From: Brachypodius melanocephalos
Lineage: Eukaryota; Chordata; Aves; Passeriformes; Pycnonotidae
Assembly (NCBI GenBank): GCA_013398615.1
Contig: VZSR01001685.1
Span: 30,281,556 to 30,345,555 of the forward strand
Direction of reading: 5' to 3'
Length of the DNA stretch: 64,000 nt
Shown: positions 1 through 12,735 of the stretch, in pieces
Layout of the letters: every line of letters starts with the position of its first letter
Position numbering within the stretch: position 1 is the stretch's first letter
Made by a program: the position numbers and the translations under genes
The notes under the pieces: model-generated
Told to the model about the DNA's origin: nothing
The model's input: only the letters and a program-made list of their open reading frames with translations
Databases searched by the model: none

Positions 1-2775
1 ACTTTGTCAATATTGGATGTTGCCTGAAAGCCAGCAGCTGACCATCGATGATTGGTCTGACCTCGTGTCAGATGCCACGGAACTTCCCAGAATTAATTTC
101 TGCTTCGAGCCTAGTAGATGCTGGTGAACTAAAGCACATGTCTTAGGAAAATAAACAATCTTGATTTCAAATTTTCCAGCGATGGTGAACCTACCACAGC
201 CTTTGGTAAGTTGTTCTAATTGTTAATTACCCTCACACTTTAAAAGAAAAAAAGTGATGAATGTGAACACACCAAGAACCTCTTCCACTCTCTTAACTCC
301 ATCCATGAAGTGACAGGGCCTAAACACAACATTCCTCTAGGCTTCCTCTGGTACCAAAGCAACAGTAATGTGATCCTCCTCTTACTGCTTTCCTCAGGCC
401 ATATCTCCAAGGATATAGTTCATATCATGGCAAAGCACTGACAGATGTTGATCAGACAATTAACAGGTGGAATCCCCAGTCTCCTTCAGTAGACTCCATG
501 TCTTCTATGCATGGACTAGATTCTTCAGTCCACAACCATAAACTGAGTAACGTAATTCACTATTTTCCATAGTATTTGTCACTGACAAACTTTATTGGTA
601 TTGTTTTTTGTTTTCTTTCAGGTCATTGCTCAAAAAATACTGAATTTTCTAAGCCCCAAATTTGGCTTCTGGGGCACCTCTGTGAAGTAAGAACTCCTGC
701 CATGTGTTGGTTTCATGAAAAAAAGTCAAATTAATTGGTACTAAATACATTAGCATCTTCTAATGCATTATTAACTGACTCCCATATGAACTATTTCCTC
801 ACTTTGGTCAGCATTGGAACTGGGCTGTCAAGTCTGTAGCTGTTTGTGTAAGTCTGTTTATGCACTTTGGTACCACATTATCTCCATTCTTTGAAATTGT
901 TCTATTGATCTTCCAGCATTTTACAAAATTTGAGATACTGATATTTGTCTTAAAAACTTCTGGCTACCCTCTTCCTTAATTACTGTTGGAATGAAAGGGT
1001 TTTACCATCACTGTGTGATGTGGCACAAATACATCAAAAGGTCATTTTCCACACTTTTCAGCATAAGTATTTCATGGTGGTGCATTTCTACATAATAGTT
1101 TTTCCTCAGCCAGTTAGAACACCAATCTTTACACTTTTCTATTGTCATTTGCATCCAAGTTTATAGACCTTAAAAGAAGGAATTTAAAAGTTCCACTGCC
1201 TCGTCTGCTTTGTTTGATAAGTTTATAGGCTGCGTAAATGCATGCTTTTGAGTTGAAGCTTTAAGGAAGTTAAATATTTTTTCCCAGAATAAACAGTCCC
1301 AGTTCCTTTTCATTATCCAAGTTATTTGTGTTAGTAAATAGGCAACTTAAAAATTCTTTTTTCATCTTTATTTGATGTATTTTGTTCCTAAGAAAGTTTG
1401 TGTTTCGGACTAAACCTAGAAGAGAGAAAAAAATTGCTCGTCATCCCTATTGCTCTTAATTTAACAAACACAATTTAAATCTCCTCTCATTTCCCCTTAA
1501 AATTTCTATAATGAGCCAGTAAACTATTCCAGACTAATTCCCAAACACTCAGAGGACATATGGAGCTGGGAGAGTGGAGTGATTTGTTTTGCTATGGATA
1601 AGGAATCTTTTTGAGTGTAATTCACATTCAAGGCTCTGTGAAGAGATATTTTGATTCTAAGTCTGACAAGAAAATTATGAGCAATTGCAAAAGCAAAATA
1701 ATGAAAAGCTCATCCATATGCATGAATTAGAACAGAATAGAAATAGAATAGAATAAGAGTAGACTCAGTTGGAAGGGAACTGCAGCGATCATCTTGTCCA
1801 ACTACCTAAGCAGTTCAGGACTAACCAAAAGTTAAAGAACGTTGTTAAGGGCATTGTCCAAATGCCTCTTCAACTTTGATAAGCCTGGGGCTTTGACAGC
1901 CTCTCTAGGAAGCTTGTCCGTGTTTGACCACCATGGGGTAAAGAAATGCTTCCTAGCATCTAGTTTAAATCTTCCCTGGCACAGCTTTGAGCCTTTTGAA
2001 CCTTTGAGCCTTATCCATGAGTCCTTATCACGGGATACTTGAGAGAAGAGACCAGCAGCTCCCTCTCTTCTTCCCCTTCTCAGAAGCAGAGAGCAGTGAG
2101 GACACCCCTCATCCTCCTTTTCTCCAAACTAGACAAACCCGAAGTACATAGCTGCTTCTCATAGGACATGCTTTCCAGCCCTGGCTAATTGTCAGTGATA
2201 CTGCAGTTGTAAAATGCATATGTAGCATTGGCTTAATTTTATTTATGTTAACATAAGCTCCTTTCCCTCAGACTTCAATCTGATATAACTGGATCTAGTT
2301 GCAAATGAAGGGAAGAGCCCTAAAAGTTTAAGCTCCACCTATTTTCTACTAAATTTCAAAAAGGAAAATAAATTCTGCTGACATAAGATTTTTATGGTAC
2401 TGCTCCTTGTTCATAAAACCTATATTTTGAGCTGAATTTCTTAGTGATTCTTTTGAATATAACCAAGAGAGGAAGTCCTTGAGTGTTGTAAAATAGAAGT
2501 ATTTTCCCATTCTCTGAGAAATATCCAACATTTACAATAACAACATACTATTTAGTGGGCCGTAACCCACTAATTTGCTCATAAATGCAATTTTCATAGT
2601 CATATTCTTGACAGGTGAGGGTTTCTGTAGCACTTCCAAGAAATGGGAAATCCTAGATGATTTCTGAGGAGAAGCAGAGGAATATCCGAAGACTGAAGTC
2701 TGGTGTGAGGTTAGAGGACGTGGGTAGAGACTCCCATTCTCTCAGTGAAGCCTTTTCCTCTGCTTGGGTTTCCAG
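1..2775 (+). other. CA13: CA13 intron 2 (3' part)
   Basis: Non-coding sequence before CA13 exon 3. I found no CA exon 1 or 2 here; exon 2 should encode a WxE...QSPI-like segment and none is visible. The only recognisable element is a CR1 3' end at about 1733-2195. Confidence 0.7.
1733..2195 (-). repeat. CR1 LINE 3' end fragment
   Basis: Chicken-repeat-1 type non-LTR retrotransposon in reverse orientation, 5'-truncated as most CR1 copies are. It opens with the degenerate GAATAG repeat, the complement of the CR1 3'-terminal ATTCTATG repeat. It continues through GGAAGGGAACTGCAGCGATC, the region around TTGACCACCATGGGGTAAAG, and on to CTCCTTTTCTCCAAACTAGA. Diverged, so probably old. Confidence 0.8.
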
Positions 2776-2894
2776 TGCTGACTGGGGGGCCACTCAGCGG
2801 GACCTACAGGCTGCGCCAGATCCACTTCCACTGGGGATCCAATGATGAAGCCGGCTCTAAGCACACGGTGGATGGGATGAAGTATGCGGCAGAG
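2776..2894 (+). CDS. CA13: CA13 coding exon 3 (zinc ligands 94 and 96)
   Basis: 119 bp, the standard length of this exon in cytosolic carbonic anhydrases. It begins in phase 1 after a TTCCAG acceptor and ends at GCAGAG before a GTAAGG donor. It encodes VLTGGPLSGTYRLRQ, then IHFHWGS with zinc ligands His94 and His96. Downstream, GSKHTVDG carries Lys (AAG) at position 106, where Glu is expected. Confidence 0.93.
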
Positions 2895-5800
2895 GTAAGG
2901 CTTTACATGGAGTCATCTGTACCTCTAAGCTTGGGACTAGTTTTCCATTGCAAGAATAATGCTGCCCTTCCTCTTCCTGCTTTTCATCTTCCCCGCATTT
3001 TATTGAAAGACAGGCGGTCTTCCTGAAGTGTTGCTTGTTTGGTCCTTTCTCAAAGGAGAACCTCTTTGAAAGCTTTGGAGAGGATTAAAAAAAGGAATTA
3101 CAGAAGACAAGAGCTTGATAAGAGCAAGACTTAATGTTCAAGAGTTATTTTAAACTTTGTCTTTCATTGTTTCTTCCTTGAAGAACATTTTCAAAGTAAT
3201 CTTCAATGACAAACCACAGAATTACTGGATTTGGGGCCTATGTAGTGTAAAGTTTATGCAAGACTTGGGAATGTTACATTTTGTGATGCACTTAACAATG
3301 CGGTGGTTATGACTTTGAGAACCACGCTTTAATATCTGTGGGATGCCTGCTGTCTGTGGGATGACTACTGTCTCTGTGGTATTGTTCTTCAGTGGAGGTG
3401 GTGTGCCACAGGGAGAAGTGCACCATCTGCTCTGTCATGGATCATTCTCTCCTGCCTCTGTCTCCTTTGGTGCATTTGAGTAATCTGCAGGAGAAGGTTC
3501 TCAGTATGAGATTCCTCTTTGCAAATGGAAATAACATAGAATATTTTCGGGAGATTGAGATCTTTAAAAACATATGATTCAGACAGTGTCAGAGTTTTCT
3601 GGGGTTAAAAAGAAGTATAAAGTGTAAAAATAAGCAGACAAATAAAAGGCATAATACTACAGAAGAAAAAGATATAATGTATGCACTGAAGTGTGATCAG
3701 ATTTTACTGGAAGTGCTATAAGAGATACTGGTCAGGAAAAAAGATTGGTTTTCTAACACTAATGGGGAAAAGTGACATTTGCAGTGTTTAAAGGCTTATG
3801 TTTTCCACAGGAACCAGGTGAGATGGAATATAAAGAATTAATAGAGGTGCTTTAAAACCATTAAGTACCAACCCCAAATTTCTAGCTGAGAAAATATATG
3901 TTTCCCATCTAAGAAACCAAATGGAAGGAGAAAATATCTCTGAATTTCTAGCCAGTCTAAAAGCCTTTCCGTTACCTGTTGGTTGGGTAACCCTCCACAA
4001 GAAGCTCTCTAGATGTCACTTTGGCTTTGGGATAAGAAACTCAGAATTAAAAACAACGATTCTGAATACTGTTCACACAAAAGAAAATACCTCAGGAGGA
4101 GACATGAAGATGGCTTCAGTGCTCACCTTTGTAAGGAAGATACACAAGGTTTCAAGAAAAAGCATCAACTGAATTGAAAAAAGAATTAATGTATAGGTAA
4201 AGAAGCCTGCAAGGTTTGGCCCTTAAGCCCACCCGGAAGCAGAAGGGATCCATGGCTCCATTCTCTGTGACAACATACAGTCTGACCAAGGTCTCTTCAC
4301 AAGCTGCAGTGACACAGCGGTGGTAAGATGGGATATATTCCTTAGAGAGGAGTCACAAGCCATTGAGAACGGGTCTGTACCCAAAAATGTTCCACACTCT
4401 GTTTGGGGGTTTTGGTTTTGGGAGGCTTACCTTGTTGGTTTTTTTTGGCAAAGCTATGAGGGAGTGGGCTTTTAGTAGCTGTGGGAAAATTTCTTTCTGT
4501 TCTTTGTTGGATTGTTTTTGGTGATTTTTTTTCCAAATCCACAATAAAAGTAATTTCTGACTGAGAGTATCTGTTTCCTTTTTGCATATGTAAAAATGTA
4601 ATTGTCCAGAAGTTTTTCAACAAAGATTCTTTGAACTTATAATAGGGAGCAGTGCAGACACTATGAGCTCAAGGATATTAATGCACTTGAGAAAGGTTTA
4701 GTGGACTATGTTCTCCTCCTGGTTTAGTGTATAACATTCTTAGCAACTTTCCTTCAAGGATTTCTAAAGCTGTGAGCCAGCATGCGTGTTACCGTGGCTG
4801 TACATGTATTATTATTGACAACAGTCAGTGGAGACTCCTTCCTTGCTGCAAGTAATACTTCAGCACTTTAGAGCCCAAATGCTTAACAAACACTGATATC
4901 AAGTAAGAGTTCCATTTTATAGATATGGAGAATTGAAACTCATAGAGGTTAAGCAAGGATCGATATTTAGAATAAAAATCTTTGTACTCCTGGATACCTA
5001 TTTCAACCATGCAGCTGTGTTGCTTCATGTAGAAATCCTTCAGAGCAGGTTTCAGCTTTCCTAAATCGTTCTTACTTTCCTTGTCTTGTAGGTGCTGTAT
5101 TCCAAAAGGAAGCCTTTTTTTTAATGGGTTCATCCCAGTTTAAGTCATTCAATGAGTTGCTTTTCAGCATTCTTGAAGATCAAAATCTGAAAAGATGGTC
5201 ACCAATTTTAGAAAAGCCAATCTCACACCCTGCTTCTGAGCATCTTTAACTAAAAACTATGTGTAATAAGATTTCCTAATCCATTGAGGATTTCTGAAAG
5301 TAATTAATGTTTGTGAAGTACTTAGAGTTAAGTGCTGAGTGAGTGTGCTCTCTCCAGTTTGGCAGTCAGACCATGACTCAAGGCTGAAACAAGCTGGCAC
5401 TTCTGGGAACCAGGAGCTCCCGTCATGAACTGTGGTCAGGAATTTGGAAACCTGATTTAACAGCAGGGACTTAAGTGGCATGGAAATAGATAGACATCAT
5501 GGAATTTTCCTCTTCCCTACTGGCTGGGTAGTGTCTTTAAGCTTCTTAAGCAAGTATGACAGGACACTTCCAGAATAATGCATGCTGGAAATGCGAATGC
5601 TCAAACCTGAGATAATCAAACTGCTTGTAAGGGCATCACTGCTGGTAGTCATAGAAAATAACATTTAAAAAATGTCAAAAATGAAATGCTGATGTTCCCA
5701 TAAGCTAAACAAGTGAAAAGGGTCAGTGCAAGTTTAATGTGTATTTGCCTGTTTTCTAGCTATTTATTTGGGTGATTAATGCTGCTGAAAGCTTGATTAA

Positions 5801-8800
5801 AGAAAAAGAGGAGTAAAATACTAATGACATCCTCATGAATTTCAATCACTTTTAAAAATCAGCTGTACTAAAAATGGATTAAAAACCTAGTTACATAACC
5901 ATTGGCTTTTTTTGTTGGGTTTTTTCTTCTTAACTTCTCAGTTCAAAATCTGGGAACCCAACAGTAATTTGACAGGCACAGTGGTGTGCCAATCGCTACT
6001 ACATTTTTAATAATCTCCACCACTGGAAATGCTTTTGCCATTTGCATGAACTACATATTTACTGATTTCATGAAATACCTGCATTTAGAACACTGAATGA
6101 TTCTGCATACAAGAGAGTGAAATAGAGTGTTAAACACAGTAAAGCTGTAATATTCATTTGCCACTACTTAAGTTCAGCGAGAGTTGATGCTGTCTGTGTC
6201 TCTTGCTTTTCAGCTTCATGTGGTCCATTGGAATGCAGAGAAGTATTCCAGTTTTGTTGAGGCAGCTTGTCAATCAGATGGACTAGCAGTCATGGCTGTG
6301 TTTCTGAAGGTAAGAAGAGAAAACTGCAATCCTCATAATAAATCTGCATTATAAGCCTAAAGAGATAATGGTGATGGTGTAATTATTGCTAAAGAGATAC
6401 TTATTTTATGCTTATTTCCTTCATAGTGTTTAGCTGCCAACATATAAAAGGAAGCTGTGCTTCCTTTGAGAATAAAAATACCGGCCTAACAAAATTTTTA
6501 AGACAGTCAGACTCTTCAGTTTGCCTAGTCTGCAAGCCCATGCAACATTAGATGTGGAACTTAATTCAGCTGCCTCTAATTGGATCCCAGTAACTTGTTC
6601 TTGACTAGCATGTTCATTTAGGGGGACAGCTTGATTTAAAGGTTTCTTTAACAGCTTGTTTCTGAGCTGATGGTTTCTTCTAGAAAATAATAATAATTTC
6701 AAAATGCAAAACCAGAAACGGGAGAATTCCCTAATAATTATTTTATACCTTTTTGCCTTCCCTACCTGTTCTCAGATTAAATTCATGCAACAGCTTCACT
6801 GACTTCTGTATGAAGAAGCAGATGGAGAATTCACACAATTTGTGGCAAAAGATAGAGCTTTGGTCAATTCTGTGGTTTTTGGTGGCTGACCATTCTGTGG
6901 TTTCTGGTTCCCGAGAACAACACAGTCAGAGAGACATTCCATGCAGCAGTTGCAAAGGACTGCTTCAGCAATTCAGTAATTCTGTCTTTCAAGTTTGCAT
7001 TTCAGCGACTCAAGGGAAGTGTTACTGGATTTCTTAGCACACAAATTCTGTTTGGAATGTTCTTATGTAAGGACAGCGTTTTCAATGTTACAAGCAGTTT
7101 AAATTTCTGATTAGTCTGTAACTTTTAATATCCTGCATACGTCTTTCATCCTGAAAACGTGAAAGATAGATGCTTTCTATTCTCCTGTAGTGAAAAGTTT
7201 GTAATTCTTTTGTAGCTGGCATAATTACTATGAGTAGCCAGAATACTATCAGCAAGAGAGTGGATCCTCTTTATGAACAGTATTATATCTAAGGATCAGC
7301 TAGTCACAGGCTTGTACTCACAAAATGCATCTGATCTTACAGTCACTTCAGTTATATAAAGCAGTTTCATTATACATTTGCTTTTCATTAATTTTTGTTG
7401 CTTTTCTCTGGAGCTCCACGATTTCTTTTTTCTTTGGTGTTAATAGATTGGTGAATGCAACCCTCAACTGAACAAGATTACTGACCGCTTGGACACCATC
7501 AGAATCAAGGTGAACAAGTGCTTTTAAAAGAATACTAGCTAATATTGATGGCTGCTTTTGTTGGGATTTTTTTTTGGTAGGTTTTTTTTTTATTTTTGAA
7601 ACCTGGCTGCTACTCCCTGCACCTTCATGTTTCGTTATCCCTTGCGATTGATACCTGATGTGAGACAGTTTATGTGCATTCTGTTGACAGTGAGAACTAA
7701 GTAGACAAAAAACATTTTTACGCAGTAAAAGATCAGAGGAAAAGGCTAATTCCTCACAGAACCAAGTCTCTGATAAATCTGTTACTATGGGGATAGTAAC
7801 AGGAGAAAAACATACTTTATGGAAAGTTGTAAAAAAGATGAGGGAAAGACTCCCCTGTTTTGCTGAGGTACAGGGTTAAGAAATAACCAATTGTTTGTGC
7901 GAGAGAAATCAGCCAGACTCTCAACATGATGTTTCAGGCAGACATCTCTGACATCTACTGGTATCTGGTACAGGGAGAAGCAGAAGTAACCCCTGGAAGG
8001 AGTGAGTGGGGAGGGAAGAAAGTGGCAGAGAAACCTGCGGGGTGACTCTGCCAGCCCCACAGAGACCACACTGAATGTCTAACATCTTCTGTCTTCTCCT
8101 CACAACTTCCATCTCATGGTCATCTGTTACTTTGCCTGTGCTAACATAACACCTTTCATGGTGTACTGTTGGCATCGAGGAAAGTCATGGCAAAGCTGTT
8201 GCTGAGGTAAGACCTCATCAGGACAGTGATGAGCACCTCCTGTCATCACCCAAGATGCTGCCAGCCCATCTGATAGTGGAACAAGCTCTACCTCCTTTGG
8301 CATGATTTACCTTGGCCTCTTGTTTTTAAATAATATTGCCCTGAAAAAATAATATTTTTCTTTTATTTCTTTCCAGGGGAAAAAAGCACTATTCACAAAC
8401 TTTGATCCCAGCTGTCTGCTTCCCAAGTCTCTGGACTACTGGACTTACTTTGGCTCTCTCACTGTTCCACCTCTTCTTGAGAGTGTCATCTGGATTGTTC
8501 TGAGAGAACCCATAAGTGTTTGTTCTGAACAGGTATCTTTGGATTTTTCACTGCTATAGAAATGTTGCTTTTGTAAGAATTGAAATTGTAAATGCCACCC
8601 AAAATTATAGGGGTTTTTCGGACCTTGGCACTGCAGACCTTACAATATTTTCAAAAGCCAAAATCTGTATATCAAATTTATTCTTACTAGTTGCCTTTCG
8701 TGATGTAGCAGATATTTATTATTCATTTTTAAAAAGAATCTGCATACTCTAAAAATTAATAAATAATTCATAGGGAACTTAAAGAAAAAAATAGTTCTGG

Positions 8801-10769
8801 TGGTGGTTAGAAATTCTGGAATTCTAGTTGAGTTAATTATTTGCATATCCTGCTCAAACCTCATCTTTGGCATTCTTGTCTGGCAGACAAGTAGTAAATT
8901 TCTTCTTGAATTCTAAATACATAAAACTTGATGAATTTACTAGAACTGTGAAAAGGAAATACTATTGTAGTAAGCTGGGGTTATGCTAGGCTGTTTTAGG
9001 AAAGCTGTGATTCGACATAATAGCTTCTATTTACATTTCTTGTTAAAGGTTCTTGATGTATCTCTACTTGCCAACAGTGACACCCAGCGGGCTAATCTTC
9101 TTAAGTGTAAAGTATTTCTGAGTAGAGACCACATACTTAGCAGAAATGATGACTTCAGTCTTTGCTAAAAACATTAAGGCAATTCCCTGAATGGGTTGCT
9201 TGTTAGGAAACTCAAATTTCTATTTGTAACTGAGTTGAAGTCATTTATTGGCTCGATGTGTGTATTTTTCTCATCTGTATCTCCTCCTCATTCCCTTCAA
9301 TCTGGCTTTGTAAGGCCCGATGCAATGTGTATGGATCTAGGACTGAAAACTTGTGTTAAGGTGTCAACTTTTCAAAGACAAGCCATTTTTCAGGTTAAAA
9401 GCTTCTTATTTGGGCAAATCTATAATTAATACGTTCTAAAATGTGAAATGCTGTAAACAGCCATGAATAACAGGCTCAGAGAACATGGTATGGGGAAGTG
9501 TCAAGTATAGTGATCCTTTATTAGTCATTTTTCATAAACTTTAACTATATCTTATGTATTAAAGTAGAAACTGCTATATTCTTATCAATATAAACATGCA
9601 TGCAGCTGAAGTGTTTTTTCTCCAGTATTGTCCACCATTGTGATTGACCAGTCAGCACTGTGACTGATACTGTTCTACCATTTAATTTTATTCCTGGAGT
9701 TCGTATTTCTTTAGGGCTTTAGAGTTTACTACAGAATTTTTGTTGCATTTTTCAGGTTGGTAGAAATTTAAAATAGCTTTTAATTGTCTAGAAACTTACA
9801 GGACCCTGAATTACAAATGTTAGCTTTAGAATGGGGTGAAGTAAGATAGCATTGACCTTTTCTTCCCTTAATGTCATTACAATCCAATGTGCCATACAGC
9901 TAAATGCTCTATTATAATGGAATGGCTTTTGTGCTGGCCTACCTTTGGTAACCTAGGAGGGAAGTAAGGTGATATATAGAGATAGTAACTATTGGAAATA
10001 CTAGAAATTAAACAAAATTCTATACTTAGGTCAGAAATCAGGCTCAGATTTCCCAAGGTTTAGACATGGAGCTCTCATGGGAGTTCTGCTGAGATCAGCA
10101 TATTCTGAGTTATGAATAACTGCTTGTCCTATGTCTTCACAAGGGAAGAATTTAGAATCTCTCCTGGTTTGAGTAGGTGCTAGTTGTGGAAGCTTTCTGT
10201 AGCACCACACCTGCAATTCCAGGTTAATTGTGAATATAGTCTTTGAACATGGAAGCATACAGAGAATGTTTGTAGGATAAAAAACATAATCTCCTTTTTT
10301 TTTTTTTTTCCCAAAAAAACATTCCAGAATCTCCAAACTATGAAATCCAACTTAAAAATATAACCCCACCTGGTTTAGAACAGGTTATTGAAGACAAAAT
10401 GTGAATAGAGGAAACAAGTAATCTTTACGCACATTTTCATGTTGACATGTATTTTGGGATATTTTCTCAGTAGTCATCCTTTTTCATTTACAAGGATAGA
10501 AATGGTGAAATTGCCATTCTCTTAATGACTTAATAAAACACAGTTCTGTTCTTTCAGGTGGAAAACAGTGACAAGTGTCTTTAATATTTACATGCTTTTT
10601 CATTAGTATTGGTATGAGGGTTTTCTGCTGAACCTTCTGTCTCTTTTGGTTACAGCTGGCCAAATTCCGCAGCCTCCTAAGCACTGCTGAGGATGAGGTC
10701 GCCTGCTGCTTGCTGAGAAACTTCCGGCCTCCCCAGCCTCTAAGGGGACGAGAAGTCAGAAGGAATTAA
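2776..10769 (+). CDS. CA13: Carbonic anhydrase 13, 5'-partial gene (coding exons 3-7)
   Basis: Cytosolic alpha-carbonic anhydrase, a family that hydrates CO2 to bicarbonate using a catalytic zinc. Five exons at 2776-2894, 6214-6309, 7447-7509, 8377-8532 and 10656-10769 join in frame with GT/AG introns and no internal stop, giving about 181 residues from roughly residue 78 to the C-terminus. Exons 1 and 2 lie left of the window. Zinc ligands His94 and His96 (IHFHWGS) and His119 (LHVVHWN), plus Thr199 (GSLTVPP), are present. Val200 and a 32-codon exon 4 fit CA13 and argue against CA2/CA3; CA1 also has the 32-codon exon but His200. Oddities are Lys at position 106 instead of Glu, Ala at 145 instead of Gly, and a C-terminus ending VRRN rather than VRASF-x. 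All splice sites are intact, so this looks like an expressed gene with altered chemistry rather than an obvious pseudogene. The CA13 assignment is from remembered family sequences. Confidence 0.88.
2895..6213 (+). other. CA13: CA13 intron 3
   Basis: 3.3 kb intron between the exons carrying zinc ligands 94/96 and 119. AT-rich; I recognise no repeat family or embedded gene. Short open frames here have no family resemblance. Confidence 0.8.
6214..6309 (+). CDS. CA13: CA13 coding exon 4 (zinc ligand 119)
   Basis: 96 bp, starting LHVVHWN with the third zinc ligand His119 and ending in LK before a GTAAGA donor. The 32-codon length matches human CA13 and CA1. CA2 and CA3 have 31 codons here, so exon length supports the paralogue call. 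AVMAVFLK replaces the usual Gly145 with Ala. Confidence 0.93.
6310..7446 (+). other. CA13: CA13 intron 4
   Basis: 1.1 kb intron with a GTAAGA donor and a T-rich tract before the AATAG acceptor. Nothing else recognised. Confidence 0.8.
7447..7509 (+). CDS. CA13: CA13 coding exon 5
   Basis: 63 bp (21 codons, the usual length), encoding IGECNPQLNKITDRLDTIR followed by IK. The acceptor is AATAG and the donor GTGAAC. Similar to human CA13 as I recall it. Confidence 0.92.
7510..8376 (+). other. CA13: CA13 intron 5
   Basis: 0.87 kb intron with a T-rich stretch near 7567-7600. Overlapping short minus-strand frames around 7785-8175 show no recognisable domain and are treated as chance. Confidence 0.8.
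8377..8532 (+). CDS. CA13: CA13 coding exon 6 (Thr199 and substrate-pocket loop)
   Basis: 156 bp, the canonical length. It encodes the FTNFDP stretch, DYWTYFGSLTVPP with Thr199 and Val200, then LLESVIWIVLREP. Val200 is typical of CA13. Phe replaces the Pro usual in the WTYPG turn. Acceptor TTCCAG, donor GTATCT. Confidence 0.94.
8533..10655 (+). other. CA13: CA13 intron 6
   Basis: 2.1 kb intron with a poly-T run near 10296-10311 and no recognised transposon. Confidence 0.8.
10656..10769 (+). CDS. CA13: CA13 coding exon 7 with stop
   Basis: 114 bp from a TTACAG acceptor to a TAA stop at 10767-10769. It encodes LAKFRSLLSTAEDE and then NFRPPQPLRGREVRRN. The core RPPQPL-GR-VR motif is retained, but the C-terminus is two residues shorter than human CA13 and lacks the final A-S-F block. 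Confidence 0.92.
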   Translation: MAKFRSLLSTAEDEVACCLLRNFRPPQPLRGREVRRN

Positions 10770-12735
10770 AGGAGTAAATCCAGAGTAGCCTCCCTCTGAA
10801 ACCAAAGGCTGAATTCATTTGAATAGTTAATATACTTTGTGATTTTTAATTTTTTTTTGTGAGTTGTTTTAACAAGTAGGTGTTGTTTTATTAGTGGTTT
10901 CCATGCAGTCATTTCTCACAGGCAAGTATGTCCAGAGTTGTCACAGGCTCATTGATGGTAACAGGTCTGACTGGGTTTGAGTGCATTGGCTTAGAAGCAC
11001 TGAGCCATCAGCTTTGCATACACAGAGGTCACTGCTAATCATAAGGGTCAAATGTGGTGAAAGAGTTGCCCAGATTTTGACACCAAATTACTGAACAGGA
11101 TCCCTGGTATTATTGACAGTATAGGATGTTTTGGGATTATTCTTTTGGTCTCTAACATAACATTTACCTTCTATATAAACCTCACATTGCTGTTCTCAAG
11201 GAAAAATTATTTCAAGGATGATGTAATTTCATTGCTGACTTCTACAATACCACGCTTACTTTCCTACAAAAAGCAGTAATGACTAGCAGCATTTAAGTAA
11301 AACAGATATTTATGTGATCTTGTTATTCTGGCTGCTTCATAGCAGTAATTATGTACTGATCAATGAGTTTTTTAAAAGCAAATAAGTAAGGATTTTATAT
11401 ATTGCAAGATCATGTCAGGTAGATTAAATATTCCTGAGTTTCACAATGTCACAAGATGAAATTGTTCTGAAACCTGAAAACTGCAAGGTGGAAGGGCACA
11501 GAAGGAGCTGTTGGTGCCTAAATCCAGTCTGTTGCATTTGGTGAAATATAAGGGATTATTACACCATATCCATAGAGCATCAGACTTTTGCCACTTAAAA
11601 TCAAGAGGCAGGGGTAGCTGTTGCTCCAGACTATTGCACATTGCAGTGTGAACCACATGCTGCTTACCTCTCATCTCGCTGTGGAGCACAGTACTGCCCC
11701 GATGGAGAATGTCTCAAGGTGCTGGCTGATGTTCTGCTGTTGTAGTTGAACTTCAATGGTTGCACTTATATTCCAAGACCAAAGAGAGTAGTCAGGAAGA
11801 GCCAAAGAAATCGGAATCAAGTCAACATCTAATAAAAAGCTCAGCCCTCAATGTGTTGAAACATCTATCTGTATGAGTTGACTTGAGCCTCCTTTCTCTC
11901 AGGAGCCTTTTTTATCTGAATATAATTAGGGTTTTTTTACACCACATATTTTCATTAATGAACATGCCATAGGATGTAGCTTAGGATAGAATTAGATTTA
12001 CTCTCAAACTGTGAGAACTACTTAGTGAAGTCCAGTGATACATGAAAGAGGCAGCTAGAGGTTCTACTGGCAGCAACTAACACCAATCTCTGTAGTACTT
12101 CTGACAAATTCATCTTCCATAATTGCTCTCCTTGAACTGATTTTAAATAGATTTTATATGTTCTGCCTTTTACCTCAATGTGTCATTTGATCTTAGATGA
12201 ACAAACATGAGGGAAATCACAATCAGGATTGACTTTATATGCTGTTTTAGAACAATAAATTAGACATAGAGATATAGATATTTTATGTTAGTTTAAGATA
12301 CGTAGACTTTTTTGTTTTCTCCTCCCCAGAATATAGCTATTATATCCTGCAAGGCCTCCCAATGCCTTTTGAATATTTTCTGAAGAAAAGAATGCAAACA
12401 GACCATTGGAGAAAAAAAAGGCATTTAGCAGCACTAAAAAGAAAAGCAGGAGTGTGTTATATGTTTTCACTCCCTTTTTTAGACTTAGGATTGGATCTCA
12501 TGTTTCCCTGTTACGTGAGTAGCTACAGAATGTAGAAAAAAATGTTTACAAGTTGCAGGATGGATACAAAGGATTTGTTTGTCTCAGAAGGGAAAGGAAT
12601 AAGGCTACTGCTTCATATTGTAAACAGAAATTTTAAGAATATGTATTTCTAACATATTTTAAACAGTGGAGTTAATTCAATGCTTTTATATTTATAAGGA
12701 TTTTATCAAAATAAAATATGGATTTTATGAATGTG
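10770..12735 (+). other. CA13: Probable CA13 3' UTR
   Basis: About 2 kb of repeat-free, AT-rich DNA directly after the CA13 stop. It has AATAAA hexamers at 12254-12259 and 12710-12715, and the second is followed by TGTG/TTGT-rich sequence as expected of a cleavage region. The extent is inferred; no transcript evidence is available. Confidence 0.45.
12710..12715 (+). promoter_or_regulatory. CA13: Candidate CA13 polyadenylation signal
   Basis: AATAAA followed about 20 bases later by a GT-rich stretch (ATGTGTCTTGTATTTTC). Alternatives are AATAAA at 12254-12259 and 12889-12894. Confidence 0.4.

Noticed and set aside
2657..2845. Open frame overlapping CA13 exon 3 in another frame
   Set aside because: The family-conserved frame is offset; this one reads the exon out of frame.
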